A DNA stretch of 64,000 nt from Allobosea vaviloviae. Its GTDB lineage: Bacteria > Pseudomonadota > Alphaproteobacteria > Rhizobiales > Beijerinckiaceae. The translations under genes were made by a program, and so were the position numbers. A model generated the notes under the pieces. It was not told where the DNA came from. It was given only the letters and a program-made list of their open reading frames with translations, and searched no databases. Within the stretch, counting starts at the first letter, position 1. Each line of letters begins with the position of its first letter. Positions 52,188-60,566 of the stretch are shown here, one piece after another. The stretch is taken from NCBI RefSeq assembly GCF_001298265.1, contig NZ_LGSZ01000048.1:1-64000 (forward strand). Direction: 5' to 3'.

Positions 52188-53600
52188 TCAGACCGCCACC
52201 ACCCTGAGATTGTTGGTGCTGCCGGCCTGTCCGAACGGAACGCCGGCCACCACGACGATCGTCTCGCCGCGCTTGACGTAGTCCGCCGCGAGCGCCTGGG
52301 CGGCCGCCTGCTCGACCATCTGCGAATACTCGCCGACATCGTCGCACTGAATGCTGTAGGTTCCCCACAACAGCGCGAGACGGCGCGCGGTCGAGAGTTC
52401 CGGCGTCAGCCCGAGAATCGGCACCGGCGAACGCTGGCGCGCGATGCGGTAGGCCGTGGTCCCCTTCTGAGTGAAGGCGACGATGGCGGAGGCGCCGAGC
52501 GCATCGGCGACCTCGGAGGCGGCGGCGGCCACCGCATGCTGCGGCATCGGTTCGATAGCCGGCTTCAGAGCTTCGATGATCGGCCGGTAGGAGCGATGCT
52601 GCTCGGTGCGGCGGATGATCCGGTCCATGGTCTCGACCGCGATGACCGGGAACTGGCCCGAGGCGCTCTCGGCCGAAAGCATGACCGCGTCGGCGCCGTC
52701 ATAGATGCCGGTGGCGACGTCGGAGGCCTCCGCGCGGGTCGGGGTCGGCGTCACGATCATCGATTCCAGCATCTGGGTCGCGATGATCACGGGCTTGCCG
52801 GCGAGGCGGCAGAGCCGGACCAGATCCTTCTGCGCGCCGGGCACGTCCTCGGCCGGGATTTCGACGCCGAGATCGCCCCGCGCCACCATGACGGCGTCGG
52901 AGAGCGCAATGATGTCGTCGATCGCGGTGAGCGCCGAGGGCTTCTCGATCTTGGACATGACGCCGGCGCGGCCGCCGACCAGCGCATGGGCCTCGATCAG
53001 GTCGGACGCACGCTGGACGAAGGAAAACGCCACCCAGTCGACGCCGAGATCGAGCCCGAAGGCCAGATCCTCGCGATCCTTCGTGGTGATCGGCGAGAGC
53101 TGCAGCACGGTGTCGGGCAGGTTGACGCCCTTGCGATCGCTGACCACGCCGCCGGTGACGACGCGCGCCTCGATCATGTCGCTGGTGCAGCCGGTCACCT
53201 GAAGGCGGACCTTGCCGTCGTCGACCAGCAGGTTGTGGCCCGGCATGACCGCCTCGAAGATCTCCGGATGCGGCAGCGGCAGATGCCCCGCATCGCTGGC
53301 CGCCTTGTCGAGCACGAGCCTGATCGTCGAGCCGGTGGGAAGCGCGATCTTGCCGTCCTTGACCGCTCCGAGGCGGATCTTCGGCCCCTGCAGATCCTGC
53401 AGGATGGCGATCGGATAGTTCGCCTCTTTTTCGAGCGCACGGATGATGTCGTGCCGCGCCCGGTGGTCGTCCTTGCTGCCATGGCTGAAGTTCAGCCGGA
53501 AGACATCGACCCCGGCCTCGAACAGGCGCTTGATGGTGTCGGCATCGGAACTCGCGGGCCCCAGCGTGGCCACGATCTTCGCGCGTCGTTGTCTTTTCAC
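52188..53600 (-). CDS. pyk: Pyruvate kinase
   Basis: A 470-residue glycolytic enzyme that converts phosphoenolpyruvate and ADP to pyruvate and ATP. Motifs are ATLGPAS near residue 12, FRLNFSHG near 35, GVNLPDT near 160, the catalytic MSKIEKPSALTAIDDI near 216 with VMVARGDLGVEIP, and TQMLESM near 270. It is the fifth gene of the gcl-hyi-glxR-panE-pyk-FAH operon. Placing pyk behind glyoxylate carboligase and tartronate semialdehyde reductase is common and ties glycerate to central metabolism. The other glycolytic step, glycerate kinase, is not in the window. Confidence 0.95.
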   Translation of the reverse strand: MKRQRRAKIVATLGPASSDADTIKRLFEAGVDVFRLNFSHGSKDDHRARHDIIRALEKEANYPIAILQDLQGPKIRLGAVKDGKIALPTGSTIRLVLDKAASDAGHLPLPHPEIFEAVMPGHNLLVDDGKVRLQVTGCTSDMIEARVVTGGVVSDRKGVNLPDTVLQLSPITTKDREDLAFGLDLGVDWVAFSFVQRASDLIEAHALVGGRAGVMSKIEKPSALTAIDDIIALSDAVMVARGDLGVEIPAEDVPGAQKDLVRLCRLAGKPVIIATQMLESMIVTPTPTRAEASDVATGIYDGADAVMLSAESASGQFPVIAVETMDRIIRRTEQHRSYRPIIEALKPAIEPMPQHAVAAAASEVADALGASAIVAFTQKGTTAYRIARQRSPVPILGLTPELSTARRLALLWGTYSIQCDDVGEYSQMVEQAAAQALAADYVKRGETIVVVAGVPFGQAGSTNNLRVVAV

Positions 53601-53666
53601 GGTGTCCTCACAATGCCCCGGGCCGGCGGCAGGTGTCCTGCCCCAACCGGCGTCGATTCGCGCGCA

Positions 53667-54782
53667 TCATGAGACGGCCAGTTGACGCTCGTCCACTGCG
53701 GGACGGTCTGCCGCACGGGTTTCTGGCTGGCTGGTTTCCTGAGGGTAAGCATCTTTTTCTTCAGAGGAAGCGTCTTGCGCGCGTCCGGACATGTCTTGCG
53801 GAACGGTCGGATAGACGCCCTCGGCACGGCCCATCTGCTGCACCAGCCCCAGCACCGCATCGATATAGGGCGTGTCGAGCTTGACCAGCCGGCCCATCTC
53901 CTGGACGGCGGTCAAAAGCGCATCGATCTCGAGCGGCCGGCGCTTGTCGAGATCCTGAAGCATCGAGGTGCGATGGGCACCGACGCCCGCCGCCCCGTCG
54001 ATGCGGCGATCGACATCGACCCGGAAATGCGCGCCGAGCGTCTCGCCGATCGCCTGTGCCTCCAGCATCATGCTGCGGGCGAGCGCGCGGGTGCCGGGCT
54101 CGGTCGCTATGACGTCGAGCGTCGCATGGGTCAGGGCCGAGATCGGGTTGAAGCAGAGGTTGCCCCAGAGCTTGAGCCAGATGTCATCGCGAATGTCGGA
54201 AAACAGGCGCGGCTTCAGCCCTCCCTCCGTGAGCGCATCGGCAAAACGGGTCAACCGCTGGCTTTCCCTTCGGTTGGGCTCGCCGAGGCCGAACTGGTCG
54301 CCATAGACATGCTTGACGACGCCGGGCTCGAGGATTTCGGTCGCGGGATAGACCGTGCAGCCGATGATCCGTTCGGGGCCGATGGCGCGCCACTGCCGGT
54401 CGCCGGGATCGACGCTGCGGAGCCTGCGATCGGCATACTCGCCGTCGAGGCCGTGAAAATACCACCAGGGCACACCGTTCTGGGCGGTGACGACGGCGGT
54501 GTCGGGCCCCAGCAGCGGCTTGATGTCCTCGGCCGCCTCCCAGGCCTGATGCGCCTTGAGCGCGATGATGACGACATCCTGACGGCCGAGATCGCGCGGA
54601 TCGCGGCTCGCCGGCATCGCTTCCGTCACCGTCTCGTGTTTGAGGATCAGCGTCAGCCCCTTGGCCTTGATCGCCTCCAGATGGGCGCCGCGGGCCACGA
54701 GCGAGACGTCGTGGCCGCCGCGCTTCAGCATCACGCCCATATATCCGCCGATCGCGCCGGCGCCGTAGATGCAGATCTTCAT
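53667..54782 (-). CDS. Ketopantoate reductase-like protein; candidate oxalyl-CoA reductase (PanE2-like)
   Basis: A 371-residue PanE/ApbA-family NADP oxidoreductase. The nucleotide loop is KICIYGAGAIGGYMG at residues 2-16, then TAQNGVPWWYFHG near 107 and KLWGNLCFNPISAL near 200 (lysine and asparagine of the PanE active site). A disordered acidic tail of about 45 residues follows the fold. In Methylobacterium extorquens AM1, a PanE-like protein (PanE2) is the oxalyl-CoA reductase that forms glyoxylate. Its place between glxR and pyk in the gcl operon, next to oxc/frc, supports that role here. ATG 54782 is used. It starts 25 bases after the glxR stop. Confidence 0.82.
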   Translation of the reverse strand: MKICIYGAGAIGGYMGVMLKRGGHDVSLVARGAHLEAIKAKGLTLILKHETVTEAMPASRDPRDLGRQDVVIIALKAHQAWEAAEDIKPLLGPDTAVVTAQNGVPWWYFHGLDGEYADRRLRSVDPGDRQWRAIGPERIIGCTVYPATEILEPGVVKHVYGDQFGLGEPNRRESQRLTRFADALTEGGLKPRLFSDIRDDIWLKLWGNLCFNPISALTHATLDVIATEPGTRALARSMMLEAQAIGETLGAHFRVDVDRRIDGAAGVGAHRTSMLQDLDKRRPLEIDALLTAVQEMGRLVKLDTPYIDAVLGLVQQMGRAEGVYPTVPQDMSGRAQDASSEEKDAYPQETSQPETRAADRPAVDERQLAVS

Positions 54783-54807
54783 GGAGCGTCCTCCTCCGTT
54801 GTTATGG

Positions 54808-55692
54808 TCAGGCGACTTCGTGGTTCGCCATCCGTTCGAGCGCCTTGACCATGGCGGAATGGTCCCAGTCCTTGCCGCCATGGGCGACGCAGGCGTTGAA
54901 GAGTTCCTGCGCGGTCGCGGTGTTGGGCAGCGACAGGCCGAGCGACCTGGCGCTTTGCAGCGCGAGGTTGAGGTCCTTCTGGTGCAACCCGATCCGGAAG
55001 CCGGGATTGAACGTCCGCTTGATCATGCGCTCGCCGTGGATCTCCAGGATCTTCGACGAGGCGAAGCCGCCCATCAGGGCCTGGCGCACCTTGGCCGGAT
55101 CGGCGCCCGCCTTGGAGGCGAAGAGCAGCGCCTCGCCGACCGCCTCGATCGTCAGCGCGACGATGATCTGGTTGGCGACCTTGGTGGTCTGGCCGTCGCC
55201 ATTGCCGCCGACCAGGGTGATGTTCTTGCCCATCAGTTCGAACAGCGGCTTGACCCGCTCGAACGCAGCCTCGGGTCCGCCGACCATGATCGTCAGGCTG
55301 GCCGCCTTGGCGCCGACCTCGCCACCCGAGACGGGAGCATCGAGATAAAGCCCGCCAGCGGCCTCGATCCGCGCCGCGAAATCCTTGGTCGCCATCGGCG
55401 AGATCGAGCTCATGTCGATGACGATTGTACCGGCCGAGAGGCCGGCCGCGACGCCATCGGGCGAGAACAGCACGTCCTCGACCTGCGGCGTGTCGGGCAG
55501 CATCAGGATGACGACGTCGCTCGCCGCCGCGACCGCCTTCGGCGTCGCATGGACGGTGACGCCGCTCGTCGTGAGCTCCGGCGCCACCGGCTTGTGATGG
55601 CTCGACGCATGCAGGCTGTGGCCGCCGGCGATCAGATGCTCCGCCATCGGGCGGCCCATGATGCCCAATCCGATGAAACCGATATGCGTCAT
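54808..55692 (-). CDS. glxR: 2-hydroxy-3-oxopropionate (tartronate semialdehyde) reductase
   Basis: A 294-residue beta-hydroxyacid dehydrogenase that reduces tartronate semialdehyde to D-glycerate. The N-terminal dinucleotide loop is IGFIGLGIMGRPMAEHL, the substrate motif DAPVSGGEVGA near residue 117, the catalytic lysine segment GQTTKVANQIIVAL near 168, and the C-terminal LHQKDLNLAL. These are the four GlxR/GarR signatures. It lies 45 bases after hyi and before the PanE-like gene. It consumes the product of Gcl. Confidence 0.95.
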   Translation of the reverse strand: MTHIGFIGLGIMGRPMAEHLIAGGHSLHASSHHKPVAPELTTSGVTVHATPKAVAAASDVVILMLPDTPQVEDVLFSPDGVAAGLSAGTIVIDMSSISPMATKDFAARIEAAGGLYLDAPVSGGEVGAKAASLTIMVGGPEAAFERVKPLFELMGKNITLVGGNGDGQTTKVANQIIVALTIEAVGEALLFASKAGADPAKVRQALMGGFASSKILEIHGERMIKRTFNPGFRIGLHQKDLNLALQSARSLGLSLPNTATAQELFNACVAHGGKDWDHSAMVKALERMANHEVA

Positions 55693-55737
55693 GTCTCAAC
55701 CCTCTCCGCAGTCAGCATTCGACGACCCTGGCGACCG

Positions 55738-56523
55738 TCAGGCGGCCAAGGACTTGCCGGGCAGCCAGGACAGGCCGTCGCGCGTGTCGCTTGCGGGCTT
55801 GTATTCGCAGCCGACCCAGCCGGCGTAGCCGATCGCGTCGAGGTGGCGGTACAGGAAGGGGAAGTTGATCTCACCCGTGCCCGGCTCGTTGCGTCCGGGA
55901 TTGTCGGCGAGCTGGATATGGGCGATCCGGTCGAGATTGGCCTCGATCGTGCGCGCCAGATCCCCCTCCATGATCTGCATGTGGTAGATGTCGTATTGCA
56001 GGAAGAGATTGGGGGAATCGACGTCGTCGAGCAGGCGCAGCGCCTGCGCGGTGGTGTTCAGGAAGAAACCTGGAATGTCGCGCGTGTTGATCGGCTCGAC
56101 GAGCAGCGCGATGCCCTCCTGCCCCAGCTCATGGGCGGCGAAGCGCAGGTTGTTGACCAGGGTTTCATGCAGCCGGGCCGGCTCGATGCCGGGCGGTGCC
56201 ACGCCGACGAGGCAGTTGACCTGCCTGCAGCCCAGCATCGTGGCGTAGTCGATCGCCTCGAACACGCCGCGCTGAAACTCGCTGACCCGGTCGGGCAGGA
56301 TGGCGATGCCGCGCTCGCCCGCGGCCCAGTCGCCCGCGGGAAGATTGTGCAGAACCTGAGCGAGGTTCCAGCGCGTCAGCGCAGCGGCGAGCGTGCGCTT
56401 GTCGAAGGGATAAGGGAACAGATACTCGACGCCGGTGAAGCCGGCCTCGGCGGCCGCCTGGAACCGGTCGAGGAATTCCAGCTCGTTGAACAGCATCGTC
56501 AGGTTTGCGGCAAAGCGTGGCAT
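55738..56523 (-). CDS. hyi: Hydroxypyruvate isomerase
   Basis: A 261-residue TIM-barrel isomerase that interconverts hydroxypyruvate and tartronate semialdehyde. It begins MPRFAANLTMLFNELEFLDR with the normal Hyi start, then AGFTGVEYLFPYPFDK near residue 28, LVEPINTRDIPGFFL near 140 (metal-binding glutamate), QYDIYHMQI near 180 and HIQLADNPGRNEPGTGEINF near 212. ATG 56523 is used; the frame continues upstream into another gene's shadow. It lies 77 bases after gcl in the operon. Confidence 0.95.
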   Translation of the reverse strand: MPRFAANLTMLFNELEFLDRFQAAAEAGFTGVEYLFPYPFDKRTLAAALTRWNLAQVLHNLPAGDWAAGERGIAILPDRVSEFQRGVFEAIDYATMLGCRQVNCLVGVAPPGIEPARLHETLVNNLRFAAHELGQEGIALLVEPINTRDIPGFFLNTTAQALRLLDDVDSPNLFLQYDIYHMQIMEGDLARTIEANLDRIAHIQLADNPGRNEPGTGEINFPFLYRHLDAIGYAGWVGCEYKPASDTRDGLSWLPGKSLAA

Positions 56524-56600
56524 GGTCTCGTCCGTGATTGCGAAGGCCGGATGGGCAAGGGGGCGACAGGCGCGGCGGGTGAACGCCGCGCGCTGGGATG

Positions 56601-58382
56601 TCATTCCGCCGGCTCGAGTTCGGTGTGCGGCGAGGCCGGCAAGGGCAGGTCGAGCACCTCCTCGAACTCCACGACAGCGTCGATCTCGGTGCCCATCGCG
56701 ATGTTGGTGACGCGCTCCAGGATGAACTCCATCACCACCGGCACCTGATGCTCCTTGAGCCAGGCCTTGGCCTGGGCGAAGGCCGCCTTGAACTCGTTGG
56801 GGCTGCGCACCCGGATCGCCTTGCAGCCGAGACCTTCGGCGACCGCGACATGGTCGACGCCATAGCCGGCGAGATCGGGCGCATTGATGTTCTCGAAGGC
56901 GAGTCCGACCTGGAAATCCATGTCGAAGCCGCGCTGGGCCTGGCGGATCAGGCCGAGATAGGAGTTGTTCACGACGATGTGGATGTAGGGCAGCTTGAAC
57001 TGCGCCCCGACCGCGAGTTCCTCGATCAGGAACTGGAAATCGTAGTCGCCCGACAGCGCCACGATCTCGCGCTCGGGATCGGCGGCGCGCACGCCGAGAG
57101 CCGCCGGCAGCGTCCAGCCGAGCGGCCCGGCCTGGCCGCAATTGATCCAGTGGCGCGGATTGTGGACATGCAGGAACTGCGCGCCGGCGATCTGCGACAG
57201 GCCGATCGTCGAGACGTAGCAGACGTCGCGGCCGAAGGCCTCGTTCATCTCCTCATAGACGCGCTGCGGCTTCAGCGGGACATCGTCGAAATGGCTCTTG
57301 CGCAGCATGGTCTCGCGCCGGCCGAGGCAGTCTTTCGCCCAGTCGTTGCGATTCTTGAGCCGGCCCTTGCCCTCCTGCTCGCGCGCCACGGCGACGAACA
57401 GCTCGAGCGCCGCCTTGGCGTCCGAGACGATGCCGAAATCCGGGTTGAAGACGCGGCCGATCTGGGTGGGCTCGATATCGACATGAATGAAGGTGCGGTT
57501 CTTGGTATAGGTCTCGATCGAGCCCGTGTGCCGGTTGGCCCAGCGATTGCCGATGCCGAGCACGAAATCGGAGGCCAGCATCGTCGCATTGCCGTAGCGG
57601 TGGCTGGTCTGCAGGCCGACCATGCCGGCCATCAGCGGGTGGTCGTCGGGAATCGCGCCCCAGCCCATCAGGGTCGGCACGACCGGCACGCCGGTCAGCT
57701 CGGCGAACTCGACCAGAAGGTCGCAGGCATCGGCATTGATGATGCCGCCGCCGGCGACGATCAGCGGCCGCTCGGCGGCCTGCAGCATCGCCATCGCCTT
57801 CTCGATCTGGCGGCGCGAGGCCGCCGGCTTGTAGACAGGCAAGGGCTCGTAGGTCTCGTCGTCGAACTCGATCTCGGCCATCTGGACGTCGATCGGCAGG
57901 TCGATCAGCACTGGGCCGGGACGGCCCGAGCGCATGATGTGGAAGGCCTGCTGGAAGACGCGGGGCACCAGGCCCGGCTCACGCACCGTCACAGCCCATT
58001 TCGTCACCGGCTTGGCGATCGATTCGATGTCGATGGCCTGGAAATCCTCCTTGTAGAGGCGCGCGCGGGGGGCCTGGCCGGTGATGCAGAGGATGGGGAT
58101 GGAATCGGCAATGGCCGAATACAGCCCGGTGATCATGTCGGTGCCGGCCGGGCCGGAGGTGCCGATGCAGACGCCGATATTGCCGGCCTTGGCGCGGGTG
58201 TAGCCCTCGGCCATGTGAGAGGCGCCCTCGACATGGCGCGCCAGGATGTGATGGATCGACTGGCGGCTGTTCAGGGCGGCATAAAGCGGATTGATCGCCG
58301 CGCCCGGCACGCCGAAGGCCTGCGTCACACCCTCACGCTCCAGAACCCTGACGGCGGCCTCGATGGCTCTCATTTTCGGCAT
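56601..58382 (-). CDS. gcl: Glyoxylate carboligase (tartronate semialdehyde synthase)
   Basis: A 593-residue thiamine diphosphate enzyme that joins two glyoxylates into tartronate semialdehyde and CO2. It shows [16 protein letters not shown] near residue 22 and [14 protein letters not shown], with Val51 in place of the usual catalytic glutamate, a hallmark of Gcl. The FAD/ThDP parts include [18 protein letters not shown] and [18 protein letters not shown] 58382 (MPKMRAIEA) is the normal Gcl start. It is the first gene of a six-gene operon on the minus strand, diverging from the iclR gene. An operator-like site (58414-58423) sits 31 bases upstream. Confidence 0.96.
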   Translation of the reverse strand: MPKMRAIEAAVRVLEREGVTQAFGVPGAAINPLYAALNSRQSIHHILARHVEGASHMAEGYTRAKAGNIGVCIGTSGPAGTDMITGLYSAIADSIPILCITGQAPRARLYKEDFQAIDIESIAKPVTKWAVTVREPGLVPRVFQQAFHIMRSGRPGPVLIDLPIDVQMAEIEFDDETYEPLPVYKPAASRRQIEKAMAMLQAAERPLIVAGGGIINADACDLLVEFAELTGVPVVPTLMGWGAIPDDHPLMAGMVGLQTSHRYGNATMLASDFVLGIGNRWANRHTGSIETYTKNRTFIHVDIEPTQIGRVFNPDFGIVSDAKAALELFVAVAREQEGKGRLKNRNDWAKDCLGRRETMLRKSHFDDVPLKPQRVYEEMNEAFGRDVCYVSTIGLSQIAGAQFLHVHNPRHWINCGQAGPLGWTLPAALGVRAADPEREIVALSGDYDFQFLIEELAVGAQFKLPYIHIVVNNSYLGLIRQAQRGFDMDFQVGLAFENINAPDLAGYGVDHVAVAEGLGCKAIRVRSPNEFKAAFAQAKAWLKEHQVPVVMEFILERVTNIAMGTEIDAVVEFEEVLDLPLPASPHTELEPAE

Positions 58383-58413
58383 GGCGCAGTCTCCCGGCGA
58401 GATGCTTGTTGAT

Positions 58414-58423
58414 TGGCATACCA
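58414..58423. promoter_or_regulatory. Operator-like site, island site 4
   Basis: TGGCATACCA, followed by GATACCA (TTGGCATACCAGATACCA at 58413-58430). It lies 31 bases upstream of gcl. Half-sites match those of the other island sites. Confidence 0.75.
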
Positions 58424-58543
58424 GATACCATCGCCCTATACCGGTCAATTTATTTCAGAAACTTATTCTGTCGGCCTGCTATCGACACAATATCCTTTTA
58501 TATCAATTGCTTGCATATATTTCATGAATTCCACTTCGCCAAT

Positions 58544-58565
58544 CTGAAAAACCCTTTCAGTTTTT
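58544..58565 (+). terminator. Terminator-like hairpin in the gcl/iclR divergent region
   Basis: CTGAAA, loop AACCC, TTTCAG, then TTTTT. It reads as a rho-independent terminator in the plus direction, 63 bases before the iclR start. It could attenuate a long iclR leader or block read-through towards it. Confidence 0.5.
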
Positions 58566-58627
58566 ATTCGCCAAGGCGCGCCTGCTGTGTTTTCCTCGGT
58601 TCCGGAACGGTGGCGAGAGGACAGCGC

Positions 58628-59458
58628 ATGAGCCTGGTCGAGCAGCGGAAGGGGCGCGGGCGGCCGCGCTCGGTGAAGGCGGCGCTCATCGGCGGATCGG
58701 TCCAGGCACTGGACCGGGGACTGGCTTTGCTCGAAATCCTCGCCGAGGAGGACGGCCTGACCTTGACCGAGCTCGGCCGGCGCTCCGGTGTCTCGGCCTC
58801 GACCGTGCATCGCGTTCTGCTGACGCTGGAGAGCCGGGGCTTTGTCCAGCACGACACCGATCGCGGCCATTGGCTGGTCGGGGTCGCGGCCTTCAAGATC
58901 GGCTCGGCCTTCCTGCGCAACCGCCGCGTCGCCAGCATGGGGCGGGCGACGATGCATGCGCTGATGGAAGCCAGCGGCGAGACCGTCAATCTCGGCATCG
59001 AGGACAATGGCGAGGTCGTGTTCATCTCGCAGGTCGAGAGCCACGACACCTTGCGTGCCTTCTTCCGCGCCGGCAGCCGCGGCGCGATGCACTCGTCGGG
59101 CGTCGGCAAGGCGCTGCTGGCGGAATGTCCCGAGCATCGCGTGCGCCAGATCTGCGCCGCGAGGCGGCTCGAGCGCTTCACCGACCAGACCCTCACCGAT
59201 CTCGGCGCGCTGCTGCGCGAACTCGCGGAAGGACGCCGTCGCGGCTGGGCGATCGACGACGAGGAGCGCACGCTCGGCATGCGCTGCGTCGCCGCGCCGA
59301 TCTTCAACGAGCATGCCGAAGCGATCGCGGGCGTCTCGATCTCCGGCCCCGCCGTACGCGTGACCCAGCGCAAGCTCGACGCCTTCGGCCCGATGGTGCG
59401 CCGCGCCGCCGACGAGATCACCCTGTCGATCGGCGGGCAGCTTCCACGGCGGGATTGA
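58628..59458 (+). CDS. IclR-family regulator, probable regulator of the gcl operon
   Basis: A 276-residue regulator. The N-terminal winged helix (about 20-85) has GSVQALDRGLALLEILAEEDGLTLTELGRRSGVSASTVHRVLLTLESRGFV. The C-terminal effector domain (100-270) has MHSSGVGKALLAECP and GWAIDDEERTLGMRCVAAPIFN. ATG 58628 follows a GAGAGGACAG element by a suitable distance. It diverges from gcl. AllR/GclR-type regulators of glyoxylate genes belong to this family, so glyoxylate is the probable effector. The intergenic region is AT-rich for this genome. Confidence 0.92.
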   Translation: MSLVEQRKGRGRPRSVKAALIGGSVQALDRGLALLEILAEEDGLTLTELGRRSGVSASTVHRVLLTLESRGFVQHDTDRGHWLVGVAAFKIGSAFLRNRRVASMGRATMHALMEASGETVNLGIEDNGEVVFISQVESHDTLRAFFRAGSRGAMHSSGVGKALLAECPEHRVRQICAARRLERFTDQTLTDLGALLRELAEGRRRGWAIDDEERTLGMRCVAAPIFNEHAEAIAGVSISGPAVRVTQRKLDAFGPMVRRAADEITLSIGGQLPRRD

Positions 59459-59536
59459 GACGCCTCCCCTCTCTCCTTGCGGGAAAACGGGGCTCGGTGA
59501 GGCCGAGACGGGCTGAGGGCTCACGCGACGATTCCC

Positions 59537-59615
59537 GTCATTGCGAGCGCAGCGAAGCAATCCAGCCTCGTCGCGCTCTATGTCTCCTGGATTGCTTCGC
59601 TGCGCTCGCAATGAC
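59537..59615. repeat. Intergenic palindromic repeat, family D
   Basis: A perfect 29-base inverted repeat with a 21-base loop. Arms begin GTCATTGCGAGCGCAGCG and end CTGCGCTCGCAATGAC. It lies between the convergent iclR and SucD-like genes. Confidence 0.9.
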
Positions 59616-59630
59616 GGCGCAGGGCGGTGC

Positions 59631-59691
59631 GTCCCCTCATCCGGCGCTGCGCGCCACCTTCTCCCGCAAGGGGAGAAGGGACTCACCCTCG
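59631..59691. repeat. Second palindromic element next to family D
   Basis: CCCCTCATCCGGCG, an inner TGCGCGCCACC, and CTTCTCCC...GGGAGAAGG form small hairpins. A related piece, CTCCTTGCGGG, lies at 59473-59483. It abuts the stop of the SucD-like gene at 59683. Confidence 0.55.
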
Positions 59692-60564
59692 CTCCGCAAG
59701 CGCCTGCCGGATGGTTTCGCCGACCAGATGGGCGCTGGGGGCGATCCGCACGCCGGCAGCCTCCAGCGCCCTGATCTTGCCGGCGGCATCGCCTTTTCCT
59801 GCCAAAGTGAGCGCGCCGGCATGGCCCATGCGTCGCTCGGGCGGGGCCTCGCGGCCGACGATCAGCGCGACGATGGGCTTGGATGTCCTGATGCCGGAGA
59901 TGAACTCGGCGACCTCCTCCTCCTCGGTGCCGCCGATCTCGCCGATCAGCACCACGCCTTCCGTATCGGCATCCTCAAGGAACAGTTCCAGGCATTCGCG
60001 CATGCGGATGCCGTGGATCGCATCGCCGCCGACGCCGACCGTGGTCGACTGGCCGAGCTTCGCCGCACTGATCTGCGCGACGACCTCGCTGGTCAGCGAC
60101 GCCGAGCGCGAGATGATGCCGATGCCGCCCGGACGTTCGCTGCCGGTCGCCATCACGCCGAGCTTGCCGACGCCGGGAACCAGGATGCCTTGCGAATTGG
60201 CGCCGACCAGGATGGTGCGGCCGCCCTTCAGCGCATCGCGCACCCGCACCATGTCGAGCGTCGGCACGCGCTCGGTCACGGCGACGACCAGCGGCATCTC
60301 GGCCTCGATCGCCTCGATCATGGCGGCAGCGGCATTGGGCGGCGGCACGAAGACGATGCTGGCATTGGCGCCGGTCTCGCGCCTGGCATCGGCGACCCGG
60401 TCATAGACCGGCAGGTTCAGATGCGAGCGGCCGCCCTTGCCGGGCGTCACGCCGCCGACGACATGGGTGCCGTATTCCATCATCCGCGCGACATGGTGGG
60501 TGCCGGCCCAGCCGGTCATGCCCTGGCAGATGACGCGGGTCTGGCGATCCAGAAAAACCGACAT
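59683..60564 (-). CDS. Succinyl-CoA synthetase-type ligase alpha subunit (SucD/MtkB-like)
   Basis: A 293-residue ADP-forming acyl-CoA ligase alpha chain. It has [45 protein letters not shown], and the glutamate in [12 protein letters not shown]. The phosphohistidine is present (MGHAGAL, His248). The usual GPNCPG is changed to GANSQG near residue 121. It starts three bases after the beta chain stop, so the two subunits are coupled. By motif it is as close to malate-CoA ligase MtkB as to SucD. The acid activated is unknown; an oxalate, malate or glycerate-type acid is possible. Confidence 0.85.
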   Translation of the reverse strand: MSVFLDRQTRVICQGMTGWAGTHHVARMMEYGTHVVGGVTPGKGGRSHLNLPVYDRVADARRETGANASIVFVPPPNAAAAMIEAIEAEMPLVVAVTERVPTLDMVRVRDALKGGRTILVGANSQGILVPGVGKLGVMATGSERPGGIGIISRSASLTSEVVAQISAAKLGQSTTVGVGGDAIHGIRMRECLELFLEDADTEGVVLIGEIGGTEEEEVAEFISGIRTSKPIVALIVGREAPPERRMGHAGALTLAGKGDAAGKIRALEAAGVRIAPSAHLVGETIRQALAERG

Positions 60565-60566
60565 GG

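Noticed and set aside
56598..58412. A 604-codon plus-strand frame opposite gcl
   Set aside because: Shadow of gcl for the same reason. The gcl frame has all expected motifs.
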